Shown piece by piece: positions 25,900 through 39,922 of a DNA stretch of 64,000 bases (the stretch's first letter is position 1; every line of letters begins with the position of its first letter). The notes under the pieces were generated by a model. That model saw only the letters and a list, made by a program, of their open reading frames with translations. It was not told the DNA's origin and did no database searches. Source of the DNA: Pyrocephalus nanus (lineage: Eukaryota > Chordata > Aves > Passeriformes > Tyrannidae); NCBI GenBank assembly GCA_038380795.1, contig CM076264.1:3226001-3290000 (forward strand), in the 5' to 3' direction. Made by a program: the position numbers and the translations under genes.

Positions 25900-28800
25900 C
25901 TTGCTGACAGTTTTTGGCTACCTGTGCCTGCACAGGTGGACTACAAAACGATGTTGTGGTCTGATTTTTTTCTCTCACTGGAAATAAAAGAATAGGATGG
26001 ATCCTTCTTTCACTACTTAAAATTATTTATTGGAATATAATGTTGGCATAAACCAGCATCTCTTCACCTGTGGCATTCTCAGGTGTTAATTGGGAGACTC
26101 GCGTGTCTCTCGCAGCAGATCTTCAGGACACGAATTGAGGTTATGTGGGCAACTTCAGGAGCCCCCCGACTTGGTATTGTGTCTGCACGTGGAAATGTGG
26201 CACCAGCAGATCCTCTGCTCTGCCGCTGGAGAACACTGAGCTGCTTCAAACTGCAACACCTGGATCAACTTGGGATTTGGCATTTACACTTGTATTGAAG
26301 TTGTACTGAATATTCTTACAAGTTGAATGCGCTTTATGTGTATATGCATGTATGGATAAAATTTATAAAACAAATTAATGAAATGGAGGTATGGAAAATA
26401 GTCCTGCAGAGCCTTTTGAATCCTGAGAGATGATGAAGCTCAAGTGCTTAAAAGGAGAATTGCACTAAATGTTAGGTGTGTAACTGTGGAAAAAAAGGGG
26501 AGAAAAGCTAAAGGTGTGTGATAAATGTTCAAATAAGGCTCCTGAAAGTAAGGAAATCACAGGAGGTGACTGGGGAATATCATCAAGGTTTGGAAATAAC
26601 ACAGGAGTTCACTGATGGAGATAGTACGATAAAGTCCACTTTGGATCATGCTCCTTTCATCTCCTCTAATTCTACAACAACTGTTTTGGCAGCTCAGCCT
26701 AGAGTAAGAAAACCTTTTTATAATGTTGTTTTCTAATACAGTGGTAAATATTTACGTTGGTAATCACTTGGAAAGAATAAAGACTAAATTAATTACACAT
26801 CTAGGCTATCCCTTCCCTTGGCAGCCACTTTTTAACCCCACTCCAGCTGCAGCTCTTAGTTCTGTGTCCTTCATAACCCCAGTCCTCTGCTTTTCCCCCA
26901 TACTGGGTGGTACAGTTCTACATCCAGCCTTAAATCCATTTTTGTTTAAACAAAAGAAAAGGAAATATTAAATATTCTTTTTTTGTTGAGCAAGGATGAG
27001 AGAGAAATTGCTTCCAGTAAAAACTAATATTCTCTAATTGTTCTCCATGTGAACAGTTTCAGGCATTTTAAGTTTCTGGCAGTTCTTCTCCAAATAATAG
27101 TAAGTAAAATATTTAATGCTTTTAGAACACTTTGCATATGCCATTATTAAGAGCTATAGAGTAATAAGAGTAATACTCTCCAGCTCAGTACAGGGCATAT
27201 TATTGAACATTCCCTGCCTGAGTCATGCACTATATATGCCTTATTTAATTTGCCAATTAATTTTGTGCATCTGAAAATTATTTGCCATCACTTGTGTGTT
27301 CAGAGACAATGTTCAGACAGAATGAGAAAAGGACACTTGTCTGGTGTGTTAGAAAATTCAAAGGATGAAAACTTTACACCACCTTTTAAAGCGAAACCAG
27401 CAAATGTTCTTCAGCCTCTGATTTACACACTGCAGTGCCCTTTATAGGAATTCTGTATGTAGCACTTGGCAATTGTCATTAGAGCTAAGGACAGCACCTG
27501 TCAACACTGGAAAATGTCAGACTTTCAACTTCATTAAATCTTCCAGAGAAACCTGCTCTTTGTGAAATAGCTGAGCAACTTCAGCTTCCGGTAGGAGCTT
27601 CCGAAGCACTGCTGTGCCTTGGATTCCAGCTCATGTCTGCAAGATTTCTTTGTCTGCTGAGTCACAGCTCTGATTTAAATCAGGGTAAGAAAGTGTGAGA
27701 AACTGGTTATCACTGATCCATGTTTGAACTCGATGGGAAACTGGACTTCTTTCCAAATTATTCTAAATGTTGGAACTGTAGTCTAGCAGGCTGCCTTTTT
27801 CACAGAATACTACCAAACTGCATTTTAAATTCACACAGAATACAACTTGTTATCTGAAAATGGAAATAATCTAAAGGCAGAAAATTAAAATAATGAACAA
27901 ATCCATCCAGCTAAATCTGAATGCAATGTAAAAGGAAAAGATATGCCAATTTTTTTATGAAGAGCGTTGCTTAATATCAGAATTAAGTATCACAGAGTCA
28001 CAGAACAGAATGTTTCATTCATGTGGAAAAATGCACTTCTTTATTGAATAATTCATGCTAGTTTTTCTTGAATAACTGGTACTAAAGAGCTTTGATCTGG
28101 TTTTTCGGTGGAGGCTGGGGAATTGTGTTGGTTAGTACTGTGCATATGCCTGACTTGAACTTCATGGGTCTAAAGTTCAGTAGTATTCCATAGGTACCCT
28201 GTCAAAAGGCAGTGCTTTTATCCACGTGTAAATGACCTTTTTCATGTTCAGTGTGAACTGGCAGAAGTGCAGCCAAGGGAGAAGACAGGAAAGGGTACAG
28301 CTGGGATCTCTATTCTGGCCTAGAGGGAAAAGGGGTACACATGGGACAGGGGATGTCCCACCATCTTCTCTGACCCCTCTGCAGCAACGGGGGCCAAAAC
28401 TTGCTGAAGTAAAAAGGGAACTGTTTTTTTTTTATGTACTTTTCCTCCAGGAGCAAAGCTGCCAGCAGCAGTGCAGTACCATAAAGTCCAGTGTAAAACA
28501 CTGCAGTGAGGACAGCTTGACTCCTGTGGCTGGAAATGTAGATTGCTGATCATGAGCAAGGACACACGAATGATTACAATTGATGGAATGAAATCAAAAT
28601 TAAAGATTTCTCAGGCAATCTAGGACAACAGTCAATACTACATACTTGTTATAGCAGCACATTCAAAAATGCAGTAGTCAGTCTTTATATTTGGCTTAGA
28701 CAACAGCCTTCATTGTTAGTCTAGTTCTTTATAATCTGTATTCTGGGCAGACTCAGGTATGTAAATGGCCTTAAACTTAAGCAGCATTTAGTACATAATC

Positions 28801-30267
28801 CTGTTTGTTCTACCCATCCCCGGCCCTTTAAACACAACAGCTTCGTGGAGGGAATTAGATAACCTTTCACAGATAAAGTTTCTTCTTTAATTAAACAATA
28901 TCCCTGAAAGTACAAACAGCTTTCCAAGAGCTGAGAGACTGCTGTAGACACACCAGAAAAGAATTGGGTGACTCCCCCCTCCCCAGCACTACGTGGAGCT
29001 GCCTCTTACACATCTTCCGCTCAATTTCCCGATAAGCCCTCAAAACGCATATTCAGTGCAGCAATTTACCCTCGACGCCTCAGCGCAGCACTGTCTTCAT
29101 TTTGCCAATTAACACTTCCCCATCCTCCAGCAGGGCCATCACTTTGCTCAGGACTGTTAGCTGGAGCAGCAGTGGGACTGTGCCTGCTCGCCTCCCAGCT
29201 CGCTGCTGCCGAAGGGGTCACGGGGAGGTGAGAGCCGCTTGCTTTGCAAAGTTCTCACAGATCTCAAATCGTTTGTTGTCTCCAGTCCTCACAGCCCCCT
29301 GGGCTGAGGTCTCTCTGTACAATTTCTTTGTATTTTTAAGCAAATGAAACAAGAGGAAGAGATTAATATCTTGAGAGCAGAAGATGTGGTGGGAAGCAGA
29401 ACTGGAGAGAAGGGGAACAGGAAAAGTACTGCTTATACTTAAAATATTTGTCTTGTTGACAGGACTGTCCTGCACACAAAACCAGAATCAGTGGGATATT
29501 TAGAGCTTTTTTTTCTCTGTTTCTGGTGTTCCCCAACCTGTCTGCAAATAGCTTAGGGAAGTTGTAGCTGTATTTCCTCCAACAGTGTTGTCACCTTCCT
29601 TCCTCTACAGGGCTGGTGTATCTTCCAAATAATAAATTTATAAATAACCAAGGTCTATCCATCTGCATAACTTTTTCAAAGCAAGTGCATACTAATTCTT
29701 AGTAACTTCTCATGGTCATATTAACTAGCTTACTTCACTAGTTTAACCTTGAGAACAGTGGGAAGGCAAGAACCACGCTGTGCCTTTCCATTTTTAAGGT
29801 GATCGCTTGCTGCAGATCACACTCTGGGTGTTTTGTTTCCATCAGTTCTGTCTCACAAAATGCATCTGTAAAACAATAGGGCTTAAGTGTGATTCTTAGT
29901 AAGATTTTTTCAAAGAAATGTAATTATTCAGTTTTCCCTTGACGCTTTATTTTTTCTATTTTGAGCTAAGAAATTATATAAATTTGTTTTCCTCTAAGTC
30001 CTGCCAATCACCATGCACTGAAATTTTATTCCAGAGAAGTTATAACCTTCATGATTTTTAAGTTTTACTGAGGGTAGTTTTAATTTTTCATCTGATTTTT
30101 CCCAATATCCTGCTTTTGTTTTTCAGCAGTTAAATCAAAAGTGGAATATTCTAGCTGAGAGCTACTAATGACCTGATTGCTGAGGTCTTGCTGGTTGTAC
30201 TCAGGCTATATACAGAAGGAAGAGCCACTGGACAGTTTTCCTCATCTCCACACAGGTATGAACTCAC
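25900..30267 (-). other. Intron-like non-coding stretch
   Basis: About 4.4 kb. A CR1 tail scrap may lie at about 27990-28012 ('cacagagtcacagaacagaatg'). A mildly GC-rich patch at 28960-29240 with a few CpGs has two overlapping short plus-strand frames; it has neither good splice sites nor a clear start context, so no gene is called. Confidence 0.5.
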
Positions 30268-30396
30268 CCTTTGTCCTGAGTTCTTAGTTGGCCTTGTGTC
30301 CTGGCACTGGAAGACAGTCAATGTGAGATCTGCTACTTTCTGGAACAAAGCTATGATGCTCACAGGGAGAGTGTGATGATGGCTGGCAGTTTGTGC
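30268..30396 (-). CDS. Candidate coding exon, 43 codons
   Basis: Acceptor gttgcatggctctgaacag before GCACAA, donor CAAAGG|gtgagt (near-perfect), phase 0 at both ends. The product includes SIIALFQKVADLTLTVFQCQ and ends RPTKNSGQR. The same frame stays open well upstream (the open frame extends to 30639), so the true 5' boundary could be further right; I chose this acceptor because it has the best pyrimidine tract and keeps phase 0 with the exon at 39773-39922. It joins in phase to 25786-25899. Family not recognised. Confidence 0.55.
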
Positions 30397-32504
30397 CTGT
30401 TCAGAGCCATGCAACACAAGCACTTGTTGTTTTAATTTTGCCCCGAGGCATTCATAAAAAGAGAAATGGGAGTTTGCACTGCAAGAAAAAATTAAATAGC
30501 GTGTTTCTACCTGATACACTAAGTGGCCACACTGATTAAAGAGGAAGCTTTTGCCTTTAAAATATGATAGCCTATGTATTACATACGTGGAAAAAGCCAC
30601 TTTGTTACTTTTTGCACGGCAGATTCTTCCTAATCTCATTCATGATGGGCAAAAGACTGTAAACAGATGGGAAGATCTCTGCCAGTTCTGTTTGACTATG
30701 AGGTTGGATTAGAGCCAACAGCTCCACAAGTTTTTGCAAAGCATAGTGCTTTTCATTGCAGTCAGACTTCAGATAAAATACATTTCTGAGATAAATGCAA
30801 ATCTGCCATTGTCTTCTGCATCTGAGTATTCATGCCTGCAGCTGTTCCACTTTCAAATAATTCTAATTTTTGAAAACTAGTTCATTTGCTGCAAATGCGT
30901 TCACAGGGATCAGTGGGAGCTTCTCTGCAGTGGAACAGAAGTGCTCTTTAAAAATGAACTGTACTTCTGTGTTACAATTTCCCGTCTCCACTTCTGGGAC
31001 ACATTTGGGTCATTCTTGTGACTCTTGCATGAGAAATATTTATTTAAGCAAAATAATGTTTTGTTAAACTTTGAAGAACTGTGGTTTTATACCAAATGCA
31101 TCAGGGCTACAAGATGCACTGAAATTAATAGATACTGAAAAAGGTTTAGAGCTTTGGAGCTTCGTGCTGCTCATCAGAATGATCAGCACTGATCACGGTT
31201 TTGGTGTCAGGTGTAGTTTGGTGATTACTTCAAAGTGCTAAAAAAGTTTATTGCAATACTAAGTAAATATAACATACTGAAATAAAAGTGGCAAATACAA
31301 GGATGAGTAATTTTAATTGAAACTAATAGTACCTCTATTAAACTTTCACACTGCCATAGGGGTGAGCTGGCTGTTGCTTGTGTCAATCATTGAACACTAT
31401 GTGTGAGTTACTAGAAATTACAAAGCACTGTGCTTTTAACTTCTCGCTAAAATTCTAACATCGTGGAGAAATCACTTCATTTGAAAGCTGTATTTTTTTT
31501 GCCCAGCTTCTACAGAGTGGTAATTAGCCTGTTTCAGGTCTGTTTTAAACCCCTTCTGTGATGTTTTGCTTTATCTTTTTGCTTGTTCTTTTCATTTAGT
31601 TTGACTTTCTCCCTCCCTTTTAAACTCTTCCTCTTGTCTGAAGTTAAACAGATCTTATTTGTGTCTTCCTTCCCTCATGAGCAGATACTGAATAAGTATC
31701 TTGTCATTACTATTAAATAGTGGCTTTTTTTGGAGTCACATCTTGAAATATCTTATAGATGTGACTTACTAAAGAGATCCTTCTCTTGTGAAGTTTTTGG
31801 ACTTTTATTTACAATTCACTACCACATGTACTGTGGTATAACATCATCCTGCTTGTTGGTAATTCATAACAAGGGAAGCCGCATTAATATATTCATTTAA
31901 AACCTGGCACTCATTTCAGTTCACACTGTTATGATGTTTGTAAAGACAGTTGTGCATATCTACCCTGTCTTCTGTATTTGACTCTTCTCTTTCCTCTCCT
32001 TTTATTTTTCAAGATGTATTTCACCTTTAATAGCTGCTTAATCCCACAGAGCTTGTTCCTCCATCCCCTGTAGTTTCTAAGTGCCAGTCAGGCACATTCC
32101 CTACTGTTTTAAGTGGAGCCCAGTGCTCAGTGGGCTCATTTGTATGCCAGAATATTTCCCTGGTCTCCAAGAAAGATCATCCTTTCTCTGTACACTGTTA
32201 CTCAACCGTTCATAAAGGCTCTTTCTCTGTGTCTCTGGATTTCAGTGCAGTGGGGACCACTGCCATGTTACTCTCATTCATATTCCAAATTCTTAAAATG
32301 CCACTCTGCTGTACATGAAAGGAAGTGTCCTAGATTTTTCCTTCATTGCCTCTTTGTACACTTCTATTAAGTCTGCATGCTGCTCTTTCCCTTTAGCCTT
32401 TCGTAGGGAATTAACTTACTGGAAATTTCCTCTGCTGCTTCTCTCCAATTAGCAGTGGGGGAACCACTAAACATCAGGAGGAGGGAGAAGCAGATGGGAA
32501 ATGA

Positions 32505-32915
32505 GGAGAGCCAGAGTGCTGGCACTGTTCAGCTTTATGAAGAGAAGGCTGGGGGCCGACCTCATCGCCAGAACATTCCACATGGCACATCCTGGAAGAT
32601 ACTCGGTAATAGAAAGTGGTTGCATTACCAAAACATCAATACTTGTGTGCACAGAAAGGTGGAACCTGGCTCTTCTCAGTGGTGCCCAGTGACAGGACAA
32701 GAGGCAATGGGCACAAAGTGTGACACAGAAAATGGCATTTAACCATAAGTGAGAAGGGGAGGCTTTCTTGTGTGAGTGTGGTCAAACACCGTGTCAGGTT
32801 TTGGAGTCATCACCTGTGCAGACACTCAAAGTGGACATGGCCCTGAGCCACCCACTCTAGGTGGCTCTGAGTAGGGTTTTGGGCTGTATGATCCTCAGAG
32901 GTGCCTTCTAGTCTC
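32505..32915 (+). mobile_element. CR1 LINE 3' fragment, sense
   Basis: The segment follows the order of the avian CR1 3' region: 'gaagagaaggctgggggccg' then 'acctcatcgcc', later 'gtgacaggacaagaggcaat', then 'ggtggctctgagtagggttt' and 'gatcctcagaggtgccttct'. These match CR1 ...aagagaaggctgaggggagacctcat...gataggacaagaggcaatgg...ggttggactagatgatct. About 410 bases are recognisable. The coding part upstream is missing. Several plus and minus open frames here are therefore relics of the element, not genes. Confidence 0.8.
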
Positions 32916-34221
32916 AAAAACTTGGGGATCTTCCACATGACTTGCAAACAAGAAATCAGTATATCCCCTTCCACCCCTTCCTCTTCCGTAAGGCAAGTTA
33001 GGGATAAGTGCTGTCAGCCAGCAGCTTTGCTCCTGAGCTCACTGAGCAGGGGAAGGCTCCCAGAATTTTCCCCTCTGGAACAGACTCCAGGCCTGGCAGC
33101 TGTAGCAGCACTGAGAGGGAAAATCACTCCTCCTGGAATATTTGGGTTTGCTTTTACTTTAGGCTGCAAGTCAGGTGTTGTATTCCTGCAACAGGGATAA
33201 AGGTCAGGAATTCAGATGTACCTCTTCTATCGGTGGCAATGCTGAAAGAAAAAATCAAAGGGACAGCAAAGTGTGCAGCAGAACAAGGAGAGGGTTTATC
33301 TTCATATACAACAACATCTTTTTCATGCTTTGACCTTTACTGGAGATTTCTAAGGTTAGATTTGAGGAGTGTTGGGGTCTTACTTATTCTTTGTAAAACT
33401 CTCATTAAGTTGGATGTCATATTAAACCGAGCAAATTTTTCCAGTTGTTTAAACCAGAAGGTTCCAGCCTTTCATAGTGACAGTATAGTTCCTTTCTGTA
33501 ACTATTACACCTATTTTTGTCTTCCTTAATCTCTGACATTACCTAAGGGTAACTCAGAAAGCATAACCAGTGTTTTTATTCAGAAAGTAGCTTTCAACTC
33601 TCCAAAGGAGTAATTTGGTTTCTTTGCCTCTATCTCCCTTTTTGCCATACTTGGTATTTTTTAAAAATAATGAATTCAATAGAAAACAAAATTGGACCAG
33701 GTAGGTGAAACATTTGAGAAATTTTTTCCTCCCCAGAAGTTCCTTCCAACCAACTGATTATCAGGTACAGCCTGGACGTGATCACAGTGAGTTAGAACAA
33801 AGGTGCATATTGTCCCCAGGCAGATGCCCAGCACAGTGAAGGGCAGGTGCGTGTGACACTTCCTCTGATATCCTTGCCTTTCCATCTATTTTCAGATTAG
33901 ATTTCCTGCACTAGATGTGGTTTCTTTCTACTTAGTAACCCATATTTTTTCCAAGTACTGGATAAGTCTCCCCTGTGGCAACAAGCTGCCTGTTGTGTGA
34001 GAGCTGTCCCAGCTTCCAAAGGAGCTGAAAACTCCCAAGTGTCAAAAACCAGCAGCAAATCACTCGATGCCTGGAAGGCTGGCATTGCAGTAGCCTTTTT
34101 TATTGGGATGAATATGCTGATTCCACAGACCTGTATGTTGTGGGGTAGTGAGAGTATGTTAAAAACCGTGAAGGAAACAAGGCAGCTCCATTTTGTCATG
34201 TGTCCAGATGCTCAACCATAA

Positions 34222-34227
<6 letters not shown>

Positions 34228-34253
<26 letters not shown>
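34228..34253. repeat. (TA)n microsatellite
   Basis: Twelve to thirteen TA units following a degenerate 'cataaatacataca' lead. Simple sequence only. Confidence 0.9.
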
Positions 34254-37200
34254 GTGACCTGCTGTTAAAAACACCCTCTTGCTTTTTTGACAGAAAAATA
34301 TTTTCAACAGGCTGTAAATTGGAAAGCTGTCATTTTGAAATTAGAAATGACACAGGTAGTCTTCAAACTTCAGACAACTGAGGTGGAAATGGCATTGAGC
34401 TAAAAACTAAAAGGGTTAAATCCTTCTCTGAAAATGTGTGTGTATTTTCAGGGCAGATTGAAATATACATTTCTATGACTGTAATTTATACAATTCCAAA
34501 GCAGAATTCAGATTAAAACTTTGAAGTGTCTACCACAAGAACTACGATGGTAAAAACTCCAGTTATTCCTCTGGGCTCTGCACATCAGACAAGAGTTTTG
34601 ATTGTAATGGGATTTTCCTTCCTAAAGATAGAAGAAGAAAGTGAGTTGTAAGGATTTATGAACTACATCACAGTTTCTCTGGATATTGCTGTTTTTGTAA
34701 GATTGGTTCTCTTATGAAGACATTTTTCTTCCACTTTGCATCAAAGTTACATCTCTGGCTCTGGGAGTAAGGTTTTTCCTACTAGTGTAGTGGTTGTCCT
34801 ATTTTGGCTTTTTTGTTTTTTTGTTGTGCCGTGGGGTTTTTTTTTATGTCACTCACACTTTGAGTGTGTTATTCTTTTGACTATTACCTGGCTTTATGAT
34901 GCTGTCAAAGTTCTGAAGTATATTACTAAAGACTGAGAAGAATGCCCATTTCACTGCATGGCAATGGTGGGAGTTCTACAGCACAGAGTTTGTCAGCTCT
35001 TGGTGTCACTTATTAAGAACACTGTTTATGGTGCTGTTACTTGAGAGTGAAGACAAAAACTAACAGCTTTTAATTACCTGGCACTGCTTTCGATATGAGA
35101 GCCTTGAAAGAGGTGCTATTTAACAGCTTCTGTGACATTATTGTTCTTGCACAGAGCCCTTTCTGCAAACCACATTCACTCCAGTGCTCAGAATGGCTCA
35201 CAGCAGAATTGTTATTTATTAGCTAATCACAAAATGCACACATATGCAATGAAATATTAATGTATCATTCCATATTAAAATATTGAATTTGAATGTGCAA
35301 TGAATTCCTTCACAAGGAAACTTAGGAAAGCAGAATAGTTTCAGTTATAATTCTGAAATAATTATACTTTTTTCTTCTTTTTTTGCTAATATAGAAGTTG
35401 CTTGTTTTTGTTATGACCTAATGATGCTGAGACGCTCATTTTGGAAAATGGTACAATGACATAAAAATGATAGAGTCTGTGAATACCAATATCAAACCCT
35501 GTTCACAAGAAAAATCATCATCTGATTTTTTCAAAATATGTTTCATAGTCCCGGGGTATATTCTGAGTGCCAAGTCAGAATCTTCATCCGAAATTCCCAG
35601 CACTTCAGGAATGGTGTGTGATTAACATGGCATGAATTGCCAGAAGCTTTTTTTATTGAAGTAGAGCACATCCAAATAGGAAAATGAAGCAGCTTTAGAC
35701 CCCTGCAGTGGTATGTGCAGAACTGGAATTAAGCAGAAAATAAAACTTGGTTGCATATTTCCACATTTTCAACCCAAGATTCTGTAGCGACTTGCACCAA
35801 CTCTGAAGCAGGTTCTAAGCAGTGTAATCTCTTAAATTTTCTCTACTAGAAGAACTGATGGTGAGAAATTACTTTTTCAAGCATATTAAAGGTTATTTAC
35901 ATTATAAAATGTTCCCTGCCAATGTACTTGATGTACTTTTAAGTCTTATCATAACCTTCTAGAGAGAGGTGAACTCCAATTGACAAGGAATTGAGACCCA
36001 GCTCATTGACACACAAGATTTCAGGCCTCTAACTTCAGAATTACACCCCGAGTATGCAAATACATCTCCTAGGGATGTTCTGATTAAAAGTAAATTAAAT
36101 AAATGTATGTGTCATTTAAAGTCAATGACATGTATAAAATTATATGGTAATTAGTACACTGTGTCTATCAAGAGTATTTCCTCCTGAAACTCCAAACTGA
36201 TGAAAGAGTAGGTTCTTCTGCAGGAGTCAACTATCATTAGAATACCCTTTGTGGAACAAGAATAACCAAGAAAATCTCTGGCCACTTTCAAGCAGATTTT
36301 TTTTGGGGGGGAGGGAGTGTTTAGGTTTTACTGCTCTGGAAAAGTACATTTATGTCTGTGGTAGAGATGCTGGTACCTGAGTGTGCCAAGGCTGGAATTG
36401 TTTGTTTTAGCTCCTGTCTACTTCCTCACTTCAATTTTTCCATATTGTATTTGCTGCTTTTACAGCTTTCTGTTGGGTGAGAGTGTTGTAGGGTGAGTTG
36501 TTTCCATTTGTTACTGGGTGAGTTTAGCAGAGTGTGAAAGAAAAAAATTAGTTTCTGGAATAGGAGTTTTAGAAGAGTGTTTTCTAATCTCTTGGAATTG
36601 ATGATGACTGTCTTTATGTGGAGGATGGGGAAGGGTTAGAGACAGAACTATTTACTTCAGAACCTGCTCCATCATGCAGTCTGCAGCCTGGCTGAATACT
36701 GTTGCATTTTCTAAACATGGAATAAATCAGTATTTCGAAGAATCACTATGTAAGTGTGAATTCAGTCAATATTGACTAGTTTCACTAAAACAAGAAAAAG
36801 AAGGAGTGCTTTTAACTGATTTAGTGATTGGTAAATTTGACTGCAGGTCTTTGCTTTCAGTACCTGTTGGTATTTGGAAATCCTCTTCCAGCAATTTACA
36901 CAGTTTAGCCACTATCTAGTTTCCCCCCTGCAGATTTTTTTATAACTGTCTCCTGTAAAATTTATATAAACTCTCCTTTGCAAGGGAAGCCAAGACTCTA
37001 CTCTTACAACCCTGTGTTTTCCATGCCTTCCTAACCTATTCCTAAGGAATACTCACTCTTCATTTATTTTGTATTATTTCTTTCTGATTTTTTTAATTTG
37101 TTCATGAAATATATACAAAACCACAGACAGAAGTACCAGAAGCATTTTCTGGTTTAATCACCACTATCCATTCATTCCAAGTCTTTGCAATTGTAGGACT

Positions 37201-38502
37201 CCCAAATTTCTTATTTGAATTTGAATTTCCCAATTCAGATAGGGCTAACATATGTTTTTAACACACTGCAAAAACTGCAGGGATTGCACAGCATTTTCAC
37301 TTTTTCCAATGGCATTGATTTAAATGTGAACTTTGTGTCTTTTTTAATTTTATTAAACTTGGCTCTTACACATAAAATGCCAGATTGACAACGTGCATCA
37401 TCAAACTGTGTTAGTTCTTTAACAATACGATGTTCAAAACTGAGATTAATCTCTGATCTGAAAATCGTATCTCATGGCAGTAGATTATAATAATTTCCAC
37501 ATATAGAGATCATGGATAACTAAATGAATTAAAGAGTTTACAGCTTTTAAGAGACCAGTGTTATTTGTTCTCTCTATTTAACCACCTTTCCTGAGAGAAC
37601 CTACCGAGAACAATATAAGGCAAATAAAAGGAGCAAGGCAGTGAAGTTCTTGAATAGTAAAACGGATAAGGTAATGTAATCTGAAATCTGGAATAAAAAT
37701 GATCTGCCCAATATTCGTCATTTGAACAGTATTTAAGATAGCTGTACAAACTTTTAATATGCTGGATGTCAGGTCAAAGATGGAGAGTCAGGCTTCAGGT
37801 GATAAAACCAATTCAGTTATAATTAATGACTCTTTGAATAAAATGGGCCAGAAGGGAAGTATTAATCACTATAAACAGCTGTATTACTTTTAAGAACATT
37901 TTTAGAACTATTTTTAAATGAATGAGATCCTGAGAAGCATTATCAGAAGATCTGTAGTCTAAATTAACATACTTTGCTATACCTAAAATTAGGTGTACCA
38001 AAACCTGAAAAATTGCTTTTTAATTTCCAGATAATATCTGAAGAACTGCAAGAACTCCTAGTGAAGGGAATGCAATAGTCCACTGGCATGTTGCTCCCTG
38101 TTAATACCTAAAAGCTCTGTTGGGGCAGGGGCTGCTTCCAGCCCTATTAACTGCTCTGAAAATGATGCCCTAATATTACTGATGAAATATTAAAGCCACA
38201 CCTGTGAAAGAATTAGTGCTCTTCACGCTGGCTGCCCTTCCAATTTTGTAATGTCAAACAACAATCTGTGCCCACCCTGTTAGAAACATGACCCCTAATT
38301 GTTTGGGAAAAGCAATGGCAAAAGTTGTGTGCAGATCATTCAGCTGCATCACGGCTGTAAATAAAGTCTCAGGAGTTCAAACTGAAGTTCAATTACCTAC
38401 ATTCAACTTTCCAAACTACTGGAATTTAGCAAGATACTTTGCTTTCCAGATGGCAAGCAAAGAGCAGAAAAATATCCCTTGCTTTTTCTCTCTCCCTCTC
38501 TC

Positions 38503-38520
38503 TTTTTTTTTTTTTTTTTT
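38503..38520. repeat. T18 run after a CT-rich tract
   Basis: An uninterrupted run of 18 T preceded by 'ctctctccctctctc'. On the minus strand it is an A run; no retroposon body is recognisable on its side. Comparable T or A runs are at 45459-45477 and 51345-51361. Confidence 0.9.
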
Positions 38521-39772
38521 CCTGACTGGAAATGCTCCTTTATGAAAAACATGATTAGAACCTCTGGAATTTCAGGTTGGTGTTAACAGTCCTGGATCTT
38601 TAGCCTTACTCAGGGGAGGATTAGCTACAACCCTTCCAGCTTAGAGGAGATATGTTCTTGAAAAAGATTTTAGTCACCCTGTTTATGTGTGTCATCCCAC
38701 AATTTCAGCAGCAGAAGTGAACCTAAGGAGATTAAAAACTGCATGCTCTCCATATTTTCAATATTTTGATAGCAATATTGGGCTGTTCCCTGTAAAGTCT
38801 AATGACTAAGATTTGAATAATAATTCTTTGCTGTTTGTGATCTTTTGGAGTTGCCAAGTCAGAATAATTGAAGGGTTTAGAGAACTGTGTTGCTGTTTGC
38901 TTAATACCTGCTTCTTAGCAGCAGCAGAGTAATTTATTGTTGCTGGGATGAGACCAGAGCAGAGCAGACCAATAAACCTCCATTTGTGCCTGTGTGTCTC
39001 CATACTTGTTCCGTGGTAATGCATGCAAATCCCTGATGATGGTCCTGGAAACTGGCTGGTGGGGGTTTTTTTTAAATTTAATTACTTTATCTTTTGTACT
39101 GAAACCTCGGTGTTTTTCCCTTCCTTTTGTATACAGAATATTTAGTTCCCTGATGTTTCTTATGCACTTTAAAGTGAACCGTGCTCCCATCTCCTTCACA
39201 GAAGTGGAATTTTCTGGAAGTATTCCAAGGGTAATAGAGAGCAGTAAGAACAATTTTAATTACAAATCCTATTCCATCCGTTTCTTTTCGTTGGGGGCGA
39301 GGTAAATCAGTGTTACTTTGCACCAGACTATGCTCTCAAATGCTCTCAGGGCTTCCTAACAGGTAGAGCTGTATCAATGAAATTTGTATTTCCACCCCTG
39401 TTAATAATCCCAGGTCCCTGAACACAGACACTGTGCAGGTATTTGCATCCCTTTCATCCAGGGTATTGGAGTGTCACGGCTACTTTTGAGGTCTGAATGA
39501 AACCAGGTCAATCATTTTCATGCAAGGACAACACAACTGCTCTTATCTCAGGAATGGGAAAACAGAGATGTGTGCTTTGATTAATTCAAAACCTATCTTT
39601 TTCAGCCAGATGCAAGCTCAGAACTCACCCGCTATTACTTTTTTTTTTCTTTTATATTTGTTATATTAAATAAGTTCTTCACTTTTGATGCCAACAGACC
39701 TTTATTCAGATCTTGGAGCTTCTTTGTTTGACCTCCCCCTTTCTGAGTAAAGGTTCCTGTTTGAGACACAAC

Positions 39773-39922
39773 CTGAAAGGAAGAACCAAACCGACTGGTC
39801 TGGACGGAGGGATCTGAGAGGTCAGAATTGTGTTCAAGTTCTGATAAAATTTTAAAAGCTCCTAAACTAAGTGTTAATTGAGCCACTCCCTTTAGAATGA
39901 GCCTAAATAATTTCTTTCTCAC
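39773..39922 (-). CDS. Candidate coding exon, 50 codons
   Basis: An open minus-strand island with donor TTTCAG|gttgtg. The product includes RLILKGVAQLTLSLGAFKIL followed by SELEHNSDLSDPSVQTSRFG and ends SSFQ: a hydrophobic helix then an acidic, serine-rich segment, typical of real protein. The 5' boundary is uncertain: acceptor gttgcaagtag gives phase 0, while tattatttag at 39903 gives entry with one base and a 20-base shorter exon. Exit phase 0 fits 30268-30396. The frame continues for another 40 codons past the proposed donor (to 39635), so a longer exon with donor GGGGGAG|gtcaaa is possible, though its phase would not fit. Confidence 0.5.

Larger units (their letters stand above)
30397..39772 (-). 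other. Long intron-like stretch with CR1 and a (TA)n tract
   Basis: About 9.4 kb. It holds the sense-oriented CR1 fragment at 32505-32915, a (TA)n tract at 34228-34253 and an 18-base T run at 38503-38520. One weak exon-like island on the minus strand near 33.95-34.07 kb (acceptor ccttccag, frame starting ASSDLLLVFDTWEF) has no convincing donor and is left uncalled. Confidence 0.5.

Noticed and set aside
30151..30639. 162-codon minus-strand open frame
   Set aside because: Only the part at 30268-30396 has splice signals and phase agreement; the remainder looks like fortuitous extension into introns.
32455..32742. Plus- and minus-strand open frames of 60-95 codons
   Set aside because: They lie in a CR1 3' fragment and its edges.
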